From positions 62,001 through 126,000 of the forward strand of contig PXRX01000023.1 in assembly GCA_003023195.1 (NCBI GenBank): a stretch of DNA of 64,000 bases, written 5' to 3'. Below the pieces are notes generated by a model. The model saw only the letters and a program-made list of their open reading frames with translations. It was not told where the DNA came from and did not search any database. Numbering within the stretch: position 1 is the first letter of the stretch; every line of letters begins with the position of its first letter. The DNA comes from Halobacteriales archaeon QS_8_69_26. Its GTDB lineage: Archaea > Halobacteriota > Halobacteria > Halobacteriales > SW-7-71-33. The position numbers and the translations under genes are program-made. Positions 16,080-23,999 of this stretch are shown here, one piece after another.

Positions 16080-17576
16080 TCAGTCGTCGGCCGGTTCGGC
16101 GCTCACCGCCGGTTCGCCGGCGGCCGTGAGCAGTCGGTCGAGGCCGTCCAGGACGGCGGTGACGCTGGCGAGGACGACGTCGGCGTCGGCCGCGGCGGCG
16201 TCCAGCGAGCGGTCGCCCCGGGAGAGTTCCACCTCGACGGTGACGAGGGCGTCGGTGCCCCCGGTGACGGCGTCGACGCGGTAGGAGTCCAGGCGGAACT
16301 CCACCTCGCCGAGCGCGGACCGCACGGCGGCGACGGCGGCGTCCACCGGGCCCGTTCCGGTGCCGGCACCGGTCCTGACCTCGCCGTCCACCGAGAGGCG
16401 GACGCTCGCCGCGGGGTCGCCGTCGCCCGCGGTGGCGGTCAGCTCCTCCAGGGTCACCCGCCGGTCGCCGTCGCCCCGCACGTCGGCGGCCAGGGCCAGG
16501 AGGTCGGCGTCGGTCACCCGTCCCCGGCGCTCGGCCAGGTCCTTGACCCGGCCGACGACCGCCGAGAGCGTCTCGTCGGAGACGTCGACGCCGTGGTCGT
16601 CGAGGACGGCCCGCACCCCGGAACGGCCGGCGTGCTTGCCGACGGCCAGGCGTCGCTCGCGGCCCACCGCCTCCGGAGGGTAGGGTTCGTACATCCGCTC
16701 GTCCTTGAGGGTGCCGTCGGCGTGGATGCCGCTCTCGTGGGCGAAGGCGTTCGCCCCGCAGACGGCCTTGTTCGGCGGCACGGGGACGCCGGTGGCCTCC
16801 GCGACGGCCCGCGAGAGGTCGTGGAGCGATCCCACGTCGACGGGCGGGGCGTCGTAGCAGTGCCAGAGCGCCACCGCCACTTCCTCCAGGGCGGCGTTAC
16901 CCGCACGCTCGCCGACGCCGTTGACCGTCGCGTGGACCAGGTCCGCCCCGGCGGCGACGCTGGCGAGGGCGTTGGTCACCCCCAGGCCCAGGTCGTCGTG
17001 GGTGTGAGTGCTGGTCGGTCCGAGGTCCACGAGTCGCGAGACCCTGTCGTAGGTTTCCTCCGGACTGGCGTGTCCGACCGTGTCGCAGAAGCAGACCCGG
17101 TCGGCACCGGCGTCCAGTGCGGCCCCGAGGAGTCGTTCCAGGAACTCGGGATCCGCGCGGGAGCCGTCCTCGCCGAGTACCTCGACCCAGAGGCCGTGGT
17201 CGCGGGCGTACTCGACGAGTTCGACCGTCCGCTCGACGACGCCGTCGCGGGTCGTCCCGACCTTCTCCTGGACGTGCCGGTCGCTGGCGGGCACGACGAG
17301 GTTCACGCCGTCGACGCCGCAGTCCAGCGCGAGGTCCAGGTCGGACCTGAGCCCGCGCACGAACGACGTCACCCTCGCGTCCAGGCCGAGGCCGGCGACG
17401 CGCTCTATGGCCGCCCGTTCGGCCTCGCCGGTCGGGGCGCTGCCCGCTTCGACGACGGCGACGCCCGCGTCGTCCAGCGCGCGGGCCAGTTCGACCTTCT
17501 CGTCGACGCCGAGCGAGACGCCCGGTGCCTGCTCGCCGTCGCGCAGGGTCGTGTCCAGTAGCTGTACGTCCGCCGT
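16080..17576 (-). CDS. LeuA-family synthase: (R)-citramalate or 2-isopropylmalate synthase, with regulatory domain; ACG start
   Basis: Acyl-transfer synthase that condenses an oxoacid with acetyl-CoA, about 498 residues. The catalytic barrel begins VQLLDTTLRDGEQAPG; HTHDDLG, NGVGERAGN and GANAFAHESGIH are metal/substrate motifs. Residues after about 380 form the allosteric LeuA dimerisation domain, which the neighbouring leuA lacks; one of the pair probably serves isoleucine (citramalate) synthesis. No ATG or GTG precedes the catalytic motif: upstream the frame opens only after TGA at 17619-17621. An ACG at 17576 (ACG-GCG-GAC-GTA) sits 28 bp from the TTTATT box, exactly where a leaderless start is expected. 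The first in-frame ATG or GTG that could be used would delete the active site. Confidence 0.8.
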   Translation of the reverse strand, partial: TADVQLLDTTLRDGEQAPGVSLGVDEKVELARALDDAGVAVVEAGSAPTGEAERAAIERVAGLGLDARVTSFVRGLRSDLDLALDCGVDGVNLVVPASDRHVQEKVGTTRDGVVERTVELVEYARDHGLWVEVLGEDGSRADPEFLERLLGAALDAGADRVCFCDTVGHASPEETYDRVSRLVDLGPTSTHTHDDLGLGVTNALASVAAGADLVHATVNGVGERAGNAALEEVAVALWHCYDAPPVDVGSLHDLSRAVAEATGVPVPPNKAVCGANAFAHESGIHADGTLKDERMYEPYPPEAVGRERRLAVGKHAGRSGVRAVLDDHGVDVSDETLSAVVGRVKDLAERRGRVTDADLLALAADVRGDGDRRVTLEELTATAGDGDPAASVRLSVDGEVRTGAGTGTGPVDAAVAAVRSALGEVEFRLDSYRVDAVTGGTDALVTVEVELSRGDRSLDAAAADADVVLASVTAVLDGLDRLLTAAGEPAVSAEPADD

Positions 17577-17713
17577 GGGGAAGGGGCTATCTCGAACCCC
17601 GAATAAATCGATCAGCGGTCATCGAAACCACGCCCCGACCGAGGCCGCGGGGGGTAGTGAACGCGCCGGTCCGACAGAGCGATCTGTTTCTCGCGCGATA
17701 TTTGCGGCCCGTC

Positions 17714-17776
17714 GCAATTCCTGTCCCTCTGCGGCAATTTCTGCCCCTAGTGGCAAGTATTGCGACCCTCGGCAAT
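17714..17776. promoter_or_regulatory. four GCAA repeats spaced two helical turns apart between the two LeuA genes
   Basis: GCAA cores begin at 17714, 17734, 17753 and 17772 (spacing 20, 19, 19 bp), preceded by C/GG and followed by T/G-T/A. The third forms a small palindrome GCAA-GTA-TTGC (17753-17763). The array ends 20 bp before the leuA TATA box and faces the promoter of the divergent LeuA-like gene. Same-face spacing is typical of a cooperative DNA-binding regulator; Lrp-type feedback control is an inference. Confidence 0.5.
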
Positions 17777-17790
17777 ACCTCGCAGCGACG

Positions 17791-17823
17791 CCGGGTTTAA
17801 GCCTCCTCCGGAGAGAGCGGTAG
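17791..17823 (+). promoter_or_regulatory. leuA promoter (leaderless)
   Basis: TTTAA at 17796-17800, preceded by the purine/C-rich BRE-like CCGGG, lies 26 bp from the GTG at 17824, the distance usual for haloarchaeal leaderless transcription. Confidence 0.6.
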
Positions 17824-19050
17824 GTGCAATGTCCAACAAGACGGAGGACACGTCGGACGCCCCGGCGGATCGAGTTCTTCCAGGGCACGCTGAGTAGCCC
17901 CTCCGACGTAGACGACGCACGGATTTTCGACACGACGCTGCGCGACGGCGAACAGTCACCGCGAACTTCGTTCTCCTACGACGACAAGCGCGAGATAGCG
18001 ACGGCGCTGGACGACATGGGTACCCACGTCATCGAGGCGGGGTTCCCGGTCAACTCCCAGGCGGAGTTCGAGGCGGTCCGCGACGTGGCCCGGTCGACCG
18101 ACGCGACGGTCGCCGGCCTCGCGCGGGTCGTCCCCGAGGACGTCGAGGCGGCGCTGGACGCGGGCGTGGACATGGTCCACGTCTTCTGCTCGACCAGCGA
18201 GGTCCAGCTCCGCGACTCGATGGGGATCACCCGCAGGCAGGCGACGGCACGGTCGGTCGAGGCCGTCGAACGGGTCGCCGACGCCGGCGTCGAGGTGATG
18301 TACTCGCCGATGGACGCCACCCGCACCGACGAGGAGTACCTCGTCGAGGTGGTCGAGGCCGTCACCGAGGCCGGCGCCGACTGGATCAACGTCCCCGACA
18401 CCTGCGGGGTGGCGACGCCCCGCCGGTTCCGGGACCTGATTTCGACGGTGACCGCGCACACGGACGCTCGGGTCGACGTCCACACCCACGACGACTTCGG
18501 GATGGCGACCGCCAACGCCGTCGCCGGCTTCGAGGCCGGGGCCGCCCAGGCCCAGGTGTCGGTCAACGGCATCGGCGAGCGTGCGGGCAACGCCGCCTAC
18601 GAGGAGGTCGTGATGGCCGTCGAGAGCGTCTACGGCGTCGACACCGGCATCGACACGACGAAGATAACCGACGTGGCCCGGACGGTCGAGGAGAAGAGCG
18701 GCGTGCGCGTGCCGCCGAACAAGCCCGTCGTCGGCGCGAACGCCTTCGCCCACGAGAGCGGCATCCACTCGGCCGGCGTCATCCAGAACAGCGACACCTT
18801 CGAGCCGGGGGTGATGACCCCGGAGATGGTCGGCGCCGACCGCGAGATCGTACTGGGCAAGCACGCCGGCCAGCACGCCGTCAGGGAGCACCTGACCGAG
18901 GCCGGGTTCGACCCGTCCGACGACGAGGTCCGGGCGATCACCCGCCGGGTCAAGGACTTCGGCGCGGAGGACCGGCGCGTGACCGAACGCGTCCTCGCCG
19001 AGTTCGCCCGCGAGGTCGGCGTCACCCGGGAACGAGTCGAGGCCGAGTGA
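17824..19050 (+). CDS. leuA: 2-isopropylmalate synthase (short form)
   Basis: First committed enzyme of leucine synthesis, about 408 residues. Catalytic start ARIFDTTLRDGEQSP, then VDVHTHDDFGMA, NGIGERAGNAAYEE and ANAFAHESGIHSAG; it ends soon after the helical subdomain and lacks the C-terminal regulatory domain, as many archaeal LeuA proteins do. The only start in frame before RIEFFQGTL is the GTG at 17824, giving an Arg-rich N-terminus (QCPTRRRTRRTPRR) unusual for a haloarchaeon. An ATG 5 nt later opens another frame encoding an acidic MSNKTEDTSDAPADR, so a one-base frameshift near 17870 is possible. A hairpin follows the stop. Confidence 0.9.
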   Translation: MQCPTRRRTRRTPRRIEFFQGTLSSPSDVDDARIFDTTLRDGEQSPRTSFSYDDKREIATALDDMGTHVIEAGFPVNSQAEFEAVRDVARSTDATVAGLARVVPEDVEAALDAGVDMVHVFCSTSEVQLRDSMGITRRQATARSVEAVERVADAGVEVMYSPMDATRTDEEYLVEVVEAVTEAGADWINVPDTCGVATPRRFRDLISTVTAHTDARVDVHTHDDFGMATANAVAGFEAGAAQAQVSVNGIGERAGNAAYEEVVMAVESVYGVDTGIDTTKITDVARTVEEKSGVRVPPNKPVVGANAFAHESGIHSAGVIQNSDTFEPGVMTPEMVGADREIVLGKHAGQHAVREHLTEAGFDPSDDEVRAITRRVKDFGAEDRRVTERVLAEFAREVGVTRERVEAE

Positions 19051-19059
19051 TCCAGTGAG

Positions 19060-19077
19060 TCCCCACGAACGTGGGGA
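19060..19077. terminator. 8-bp hairpin after leuA
   Basis: TCCCCACG-AA-CGTGGGGA is a perfect inverted repeat starting 9 nt after the leuA stop. No T-run follows, so it may be an RNA-stabilising 3' structure as much as a terminator. Confidence 0.5.
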
Positions 19078-19277
19078 TCCGACCGCGATCCCCAGTAGCG
19101 GCTGGCGGTGGCAGACTCCCGGTGCCGGTGACTGGCGGCCGACTCCCGCCGACCCTCGGCGGCGGCCCACACGCGGCAGTCACGAGGGACGGGTAGCGGC
19201 TGATCCGGTCCCGACAGTCCCCTGCGGCGTCCCGGAGTGGCCCCGTGCCCCCACGGACCGTCAATACTGCCACTCTC

Positions 19278-19313
19278 GAACGCTTTATGTCCCCGGGGCC
19301 AGTTCGGGCGCAC
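19278..19313 (+). promoter_or_regulatory. promoter of the ilv-leu operon
   Basis: TTTAT at 19284-19288, preceded by the BRE-like CGAACGC, is centred 28 bp before the ATG of the leader ORF. No other AT-rich box occurs between here and ilvB (19702), so this is the probable promoter of the whole operon, and the transcript would begin at the leader ORF. Confidence 0.6.
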
Positions 19314-19415
19314 ATGACGTCCCCGACCGACGGTGTGCAGGCCCGTCGCTCCCAGCGGCGGGACCGGTCCGGGGACGCGGCCGCCATCGCGGGGATCATT
19401 GTAGGGGCTCCCTAG
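19314..19415 (+). CDS. putative ilv leader peptide (33 aa)
   Basis: A leaderless-positioned ORF: MTSPTDGVQ at the start, an Arg/Gln-rich middle and an end AAAIAGIIVGAP, i.e. Ile at 25, 28, 29 and Val at 30, amino acids made by the enzymes encoded downstream. The final codons ATC-ATT-GTA-GGG-GCT-CCC include ATT, GTA and GCT, which the neighbouring genes seldom use. The TAG stop (19413-19415) falls in the loop/stem of a perfect hairpin. It resembles bacterial ilv attenuation leaders in position, length and residue content. It could also be a chance ORF; no homology can be checked here. Confidence 0.5.
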   Translation: MTSPTDGVQARRSQRRDRSGDAAAIAGIIVGAP

Positions 19416-19423
19416 CCCCTACA
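19400..19423 (+). promoter_or_regulatory. 10-bp hairpin at the leader-peptide stop codon
   Basis: TGTAGGGGCT (19400-19409), loop CCCT, then AGCCCCTACA (19414-19423): a perfect inverted repeat covering codons 30-32 and the stop. No T-run follows, so intrinsic termination in the bacterial sense is not evident; control by RNA folding, Rho-like factors or translation is possible. Confidence 0.65.
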
Positions 19424-19660
19424 CACCCCCTTCCACGACTTCTCGCCGCATCGCACCCGACCAGCGTCGCTCCCACGTTCCGGGGGCGACCGTCGACGCG
19501 ACACCCCCTGGCGGCGCGTCACCCAACCCCGCCACACGACCGACGATCCCACCCACACGATGACAGCACACCCGACACCGACACGACGGAGCGCGAACCG
19601 ACCGGACGACCGACGCCAACGACCGACGAACCTGCGCTATCGAGGGGCGGACGGATCACC

Positions 19661-19671
19661 GGAGCCCCTGC
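19661..19671 (+). promoter_or_regulatory. distal segment complementary to the leader hairpin's 5' arm
   Basis: GGAGCCCCTGC can pair over 11 positions (one G-U) with GTAGGGGCTCC at 19401-19411. It ends 31 nt before the ilvB start. The leader arm could therefore fold either into the local hairpin or onto this segment, a mutually exclusive arrangement as in attenuators. In GC-rich DNA an 11-bp match may also be chance. Confidence 0.35.
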
Positions 19672-19701
19672 CCGGAACCACACGGAACGGGGAGGGATCC
19701 A

Positions 19702-21633
19702 ATGAGCGGTAGCGAACCGACCGGTGCGGACCCCGGAGAGGACCCGACCGACGCCGCGACGAGTCCGGAGCGGGACGGGTGTCCCGACACGGACCGGGAG
19801 GGGTCGCCGGACCCCGAAACCGCGACCGACCGGGAGGGGTCGCCGGACCCCGAAACCGACCGGGAGGGACCGCCGGACCCCGAAACCGACCGGGAGGGAC
19901 CGCCGGACCCCGAAACCGCGACCGACCGGGTCACCACCGGCGCGGAGGCGGCGGTGGCGACACTGGAGCGTGCCGGCGTCGAACACCTGTTCGGCGTCCA
20001 GGGCGGCGCGATCATGCCGGTCTACGACGCGGTGTACGACAGCGAAATGAGCCACGTGACGATGGGTCACGAGCAAGGCGCGGCCCACGCCGCCGACGCC
20101 TACGGCCAGGTGACCGGCGAACCGGGCGTCTGCATGGCCACCTCGGGTCCGGGCGCGACCAACCTCGTGACCGGACTGGCCGACGCCGACATGGACTCCG
20201 ATCCCGTCGTGGCCCTGACGGGCCAGGTGCCGACCGCCCTGGTCGGTAACGACGCCTTCCAGGAGACCGATACGGTGGGCGTCACCGCACCCGTCACGAA
20301 GGCCAACTACTTCGCGACCGGCCCGGAGGCGGCCGGCGAGGCCGTGGGCGAGGCGTTCGCACTGGCCCGCGAGGGCCGGCAGGGACCGACCCTGGTCGAC
20401 CTCCCGAAGGACGTGACCCAGGCGGCGGCCGACCGCGCTCCCGACCGCCCGGAGTCGCCCGAGACCTACGACCCGCCGGAGCGGGCCGACCCCGACCGGG
20501 TCGCCGACGCGGCCGCCTGTCTCGCCGACGCCGAGCGACCACTGATCCTCGCCGGCGGCGGCGTGATCAAGGGCGAGGCGAGCCCCGAGTTGCGCCGGTT
20601 CGCCAGGGAGTTCGAGGTTCCGGTCGCCACCACGATGCCCGGCATCGGCACCTTCCCCGAGGACCACGACCTCGCGCTGTCCTGGGCCGGCATGCACGGC
20701 ACGGGCTACGCCAACATGGCGATCAGTCACTGCGATTGCCTGCTCGCGGTGGGAACCCGGTTCGACGACCGCCTGACCGGCGACGTCGCCACGTTCGCCC
20801 CGGAGGCGACCGTGGTCCACGTCGACATCGATCCCTCGGAGATATCGAAGAACGTCCACGCCGACCACCCGCTGGTCGGGGACGCGGGGACGGTGCTGGA
20901 GCAGTTGCACGAGGCGATGCCGTCAGTGCCCGAGGCGGCGGCCTGGCGCGAGCAGTGCGCCCAGTGGAAGCGAGAGTACCCGATGACCTACGCCGCCCCG
21001 GAGGACGAACCGCTCAAGCCGCAGTTCGTCGTCGAGGCGGCGGACGCGGCCACCGACGACGACGCCATCGTTACGACGGGCGTCGGACAGCACCAGATGT
21101 GGGCCGCCCAGTACTGGACCTACACCGAACCGCGGACGTTCGTCTCCTCGCACGGCCTGGGGACGATGGGCTACGGCCTGCCCGCGGCCATCGGCGCGAA
21201 AGTGGCGGCTCCCGACAAGCAGGTCGTCTGCTTCGACGGCGACGGATCCTTCCTGATGACCTGCCAGGAACTGTCGGTCGCCGTCCGGGAGAACCTGGAC
21301 ATCACCGTGTTCGTCCTCAACAACGAGGCCGTCGGGATGGTCCGCCAGTGGCAGGACGGCTTCTACGACGGCCGCCGGATGGCCTCGGAGTATCCCTGGG
21401 TGCCCGACTTCGCCCGCCTGGCGGAGGCGTTCGGGGCCGAGGGGTTCCGGATTTCCGGCTACGGCGAGGTGGCCGACACCGTCCGGGCGGCCATCGCCCA
21501 CGACGGCCCGGCCGTCGTCGACGCCCACATCGACCCCGCCGAGGAGGTGTACCCGATGGTGCCGAGCGGCGGCGCCAACGACCAGTTCGCGCTCCACCCC
21601 GACCACCTCGATAACGGAGGTGAGGACGAGTGA
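19702..21633 (+). CDS. ilvB: acetolactate synthase large subunit
   Basis: Thiamine-diphosphate enzyme of valine/isoleucine synthesis, 643 residues. After a long acidic N-terminal extension (about residues 1-72, containing tandem repeats) the catalytic chain starts [36 protein letters not shown] carries the catalytic Glu, and the ThDP/Mg motif runs [12 protein letters not shown] to [11 protein letters not shown]. The ATG at 19702 has a GGGGAGGG Shine-Dalgarno 5 nt upstream, in accord with a long mRNA leader. The stop overlaps the ilvN GTG start. Confidence 0.96.
   Translation: MSGSEPTGADPGEDPTDAATSPERDGCPDTDREGSPDPETATDREGSPDPETDREGPPDPETDREGPPDPETATDRVTTGAEAAVATLERAGVEHLFGVQGGAIMPVYDAVYDSEMSHVTMGHEQGAAHAADAYGQVTGEPGVCMATSGPGATNLVTGLADADMDSDPVVALTGQVPTALVGNDAFQETDTVGVTAPVTKANYFATGPEAAGEAVGEAFALAREGRQGPTLVDLPKDVTQAAADRAPDRPESPETYDPPERADPDRVADAAACLADAERPLILAGGGVIKGEASPELRRFAREFEVPVATTMPGIGTFPEDHDLALSWAGMHGTGYANMAISHCDCLLAVGTRFDDRLTGDVATFAPEATVVHVDIDPSEISKNVHADHPLVGDAGTVLEQLHEAMPSVPEAAAWREQCAQWKREYPMTYAAPEDEPLKPQFVVEAADAATDDDAIVTTGVGQHQMWAAQYWTYTEPRTFVSSHGLGTMGYGLPAAIGAKVAAPDKQVVCFDGDGSFLMTCQELSVAVRENLDITVFVLNNEAVGMVRQWQDGFYDGRRMASEYPWVPDFARLAEAFGAEGFRISGYGEVADTVRAAIAHDGPAVVDAHIDPAEEVYPMVPSGGANDQFALHPDHLDNGGEDE
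19792..19930. repeat. 30/36-bp tandem repeats inside ilvB
   Basis: Units starting GACCGGGAGG at 19792, 19828, 19858 and 19888, with a degenerate fifth at 19924, encode [10 protein letters not shown] / [10 protein letters not shown]. They expand the disordered acidic N-terminus ahead of the enzyme core. All spacings are multiples of 3, so the frame is kept. Confidence 0.85.
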
Positions 21634-22385
21634 CGGACGAACGACCCGACAGCCGGACGGACCCCGACGACCCGGAGTTCATGGCCGACCGCGCCCCGAG
21701 TCGCGCCGACGGCGGGGCTCCCACGGCACCCGGCGCACTCCACGGACCGGGGCCGGACAAGCGTCCCCGCCCCGAGGGCCGGCGCACCGACCTGGGGATC
21801 CGGGTCGAGGGCGAGGCCGAGAGCGAGCACCCGCCACGGCGGGCCGTCGTCTCGGCGGTCGTCGACCACGAACCCGGGGTGCTCTCGGACGTGTCGGGGC
21901 TGTTCTCCCGGCGGCAGTTCAACATCGAGAGCCTCACCGTCGGCCCGACCGCCGACGAGGACTACGCACGGATCACCCTCGTCGTCGAGGAACCGGACCC
22001 GGGGATCGAACAGGTGAAGAAACAACTGGAGACGCTGCTGTCGGTCCGCGAGGTGCGCGAACTCGAAGAGTCGGCCGTCGAACGCGAGACGGCCCTCGTC
22101 GAGGTCCGCGCCGAGGACCCGGACGCCGTCCGGACGGCGGCGAGGACGACGGGCGGCGAGGTGGTCGACACCTCCCCCGGCACGATGACCGTCTCGGTGA
22201 CCGGTCCGACCGACCGGGTCGACGCCGCCATCGAGCGCCTGGCGGAGTTCGGGATCCGGGAGGTCGCACGGACCGGCGCGACCGCCCTCTCGCGGGGCGA
22301 GACGCCGACGACGGAGTGGCCGCGTCCGGCCCGCGAGGAGGACGCGGCGGACGGATCGCGACCGGAGCACGACACCGAGAACTGA
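21630..22385 (+). CDS. ilvN: acetolactate synthase small (regulatory) subunit
   Basis: Regulatory partner of IlvB that binds valine through its ACT domain; 251 residues. The ACT domain begins [20 protein letters not shown] and continues [16 protein letters not shown]; the second ALS-type domain follows ([19 protein letters not shown]). About 65 disordered acidic residues precede it and about 40 follow it, longer than in bacterial IlvN. Start is GTG at 21630, overlapping the ilvB stop (GTGA); ilvC begins 3 nt after the stop. Confidence 0.95.
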   Translation: MTDERPDSRTDPDDPEFMADRAPSRADGGAPTAPGALHGPGPDKRPRPEGRRTDLGIRVEGEAESEHPPRRAVVSAVVDHEPGVLSDVSGLFSRRQFNIESLTVGPTADEDYARITLVVEEPDPGIEQVKKQLETLLSVREVRELEESAVERETALVEVRAEDPDAVRTAARTTGGEVVDTSPGTMTVSVTGPTDRVDAAIERLAEFGIREVARTGATALSRGETPTTEWPRPAREEDAADGSRPEHDTEN

Positions 22386-22387
22386 CG

Positions 22388-23548
22388 ATGACAGGAAATA
22401 CCGACGCCACGGATCACGCGGACGGAGCACAGCACGACGAACGAGCGACCGTATACTACGACCGGGACGCCGACCCGGACGCCCTGGCGGGCAAGACGGT
22501 GGCGGTCCTCGGCTACGGGAGCCAGGGCCACGCCCACGCCCTGAACCTCGCCGAGTCCGGCGTCGACGTGGTCGTCGGCCTCCGGGAGGGTTCGTCGTCC
22601 CGCGAGGCGGCGCGGGCCGACGGCCTGCGCGTCGAGACCCCGGCCGCGGCCGCCGCCGAGGGCGACGTCGTCTCGATGCTCGTCCCCGACACGGTCCAGC
22701 CAGCGGTCTTCGAGCGGATCCGCGACGGGATCGAGGCCGGCGACACCCTCCAGTTCGCCCACGGGTTCAACGTCCACTACGGGCAGGTCCGACCGCCCGA
22801 GGGCGTCGACGTGACGATGGTCGCCCCCAAGAGCCCGGGCCACCTCGTCCGGCGCAACTACGAGAACGACCAGGGCACGCCCGGACTGCTCGCGGTCTAC
22901 CGCGACGCAAGCGGCGAGGCCAGGGAGGAGGCGCTGGCGTACGCCCGGGCCATCGGCTGTACCCGTGCGGGCGTGGTCGAGACCACGTTTCGCGAGGAGA
23001 CGGAGACCGACCTGTTCGGCGAACAGGCGGTCCTCTGTGGCGGGGTGACCGAACTGATCAAGGCCGGCTACGAGACGCTGGTCGACGCCGGCTACAGCCC
23101 CGAAATGGCCTACTTCGAGTGCATGAACGAGATGAAGCTCATCGTCGACCTGCTGTACGAGGGCGGCCTGGCGGAGATGTGGAACTCCGTCTCCGACACC
23201 GCCGAGTACGGCGGCCTCACCCGCGGCGAACGGGTGGTCGACGACGAGGTGCGCGCGGAGATGGAGGCCATCCTCGACGAGGTCCAGAACGGCGAGTTCG
23301 CCCGGGAGTGGATCAACGAGAACCAGGCCAACAGGCCGGCCTACACCCAGCGCCGCCGCGCGGAGCAGTCACACGAGATAGAGGCGGTCGGCGAGGAACT
23401 CCGCGAGTTGTTCGCCTGGAGCGAGGGCGACACCGATGCGGACGACGCCGACGGGGATCCGACCGCCAGCGGGGAGTCCGGCGGGGATCCGACCGCAGGC
23501 GAGGACTCGAAGGAGCGACCCGAGCCGGAAGTACCGAACGACGACTGA
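22388..23548 (+). CDS. ilvC: ketol-acid reductoisomerase
   Basis: Second common enzyme of isoleucine/valine synthesis, 386 residues, class I (short) form. Rossmann motif [15 protein letters not shown] and cofactor loop [11 protein letters not shown]; the knotted C-terminal domain shows [30 protein letters not shown] and the Mg ligands. A disordered acidic tail of about 55 residues, with the repeat GGDPTA / DGDPTA, follows the enzyme core. An acidic about 20-residue start precedes [10 protein letters not shown]. Confidence 0.97.
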   Translation: MTGNTDATDHADGAQHDERATVYYDRDADPDALAGKTVAVLGYGSQGHAHALNLAESGVDVVVGLREGSSSREAARADGLRVETPAAAAAEGDVVSMLVPDTVQPAVFERIRDGIEAGDTLQFAHGFNVHYGQVRPPEGVDVTMVAPKSPGHLVRRNYENDQGTPGLLAVYRDASGEAREEALAYARAIGCTRAGVVETTFREETETDLFGEQAVLCGGVTELIKAGYETLVDAGYSPEMAYFECMNEMKLIVDLLYEGGLAEMWNSVSDTAEYGGLTRGERVVDDEVRAEMEAILDEVQNGEFAREWINENQANRPAYTQRRRAEQSHEIEAVGEELRELFAWSEGDTDADDADGDPTASGESGGDPTAGEDSKERPEPEVPNDD

Positions 23549-23576
23549 TCGACCACCCAGAACCCATCATCCAACC

Positions 23577-23999
23577 ATGAGCGAGAAATCGGACAAGCGA
23601 ACCGTGAAGGACATCGACCACACCCATCCCCACCACGACGAACCGTTCGGTACGAACGGGGTCTACGACCGCGGAACGTCCGGTAACTCGGAGGAGGATC
23701 CGGAGGCGGACGGAGACACAGCGTCGGAGGAGGACCCGGACGCCCGGACCGACGGACGCGGACCCGGGGACACCGCCACCGACGGCGGCCCAACGGGGGA
23801 TCGACCGGAGGGGCCGAGCAGGGCCGACAGCGAGTGGCCACGCCGGGTCCGCGACATCGACCACACCCCGCCGGACGACGTCGGCGCACAGCGCACCTTC
23901 GACCGCGGTGGGGAGGCAGCGGCCGAGGATCCGGACGAAGAGAACGCGGGAGACGGACCGGACGTCGGGGAGACCGACGCGCCGGACGACGGGGTATGA
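23577..23999 (+). CDS. small acidic DIDHT-repeat protein in the ilv-leu operon
   Basis: A 140-residue, almost entirely disordered acidic protein located between ilvC and leuC. Two imperfect repeats are visible: [20 protein letters not shown]...YDRG at residues about 9-34 and [24 protein letters not shown] near residue 90, separated by an Asp/Gly/Thr-rich spacer. The ATG at 23577 follows the ilvC stop by 28 nt, and the stop overlaps the leuC ATG by 4 bp, so it is a genuine operon member. No enzymatic motif; function unknown. Confidence 0.8.
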   Translation: MSEKSDKRTVKDIDHTHPHHDEPFGTNGVYDRGTSGNSEEDPEADGDTASEEDPDARTDGRGPGDTATDGGPTGDRPEGPSRADSEWPRRVRDIDHTPPDDVGAQRTFDRGGEAAAEDPDEENAGDGPDVGETDAPDDGV

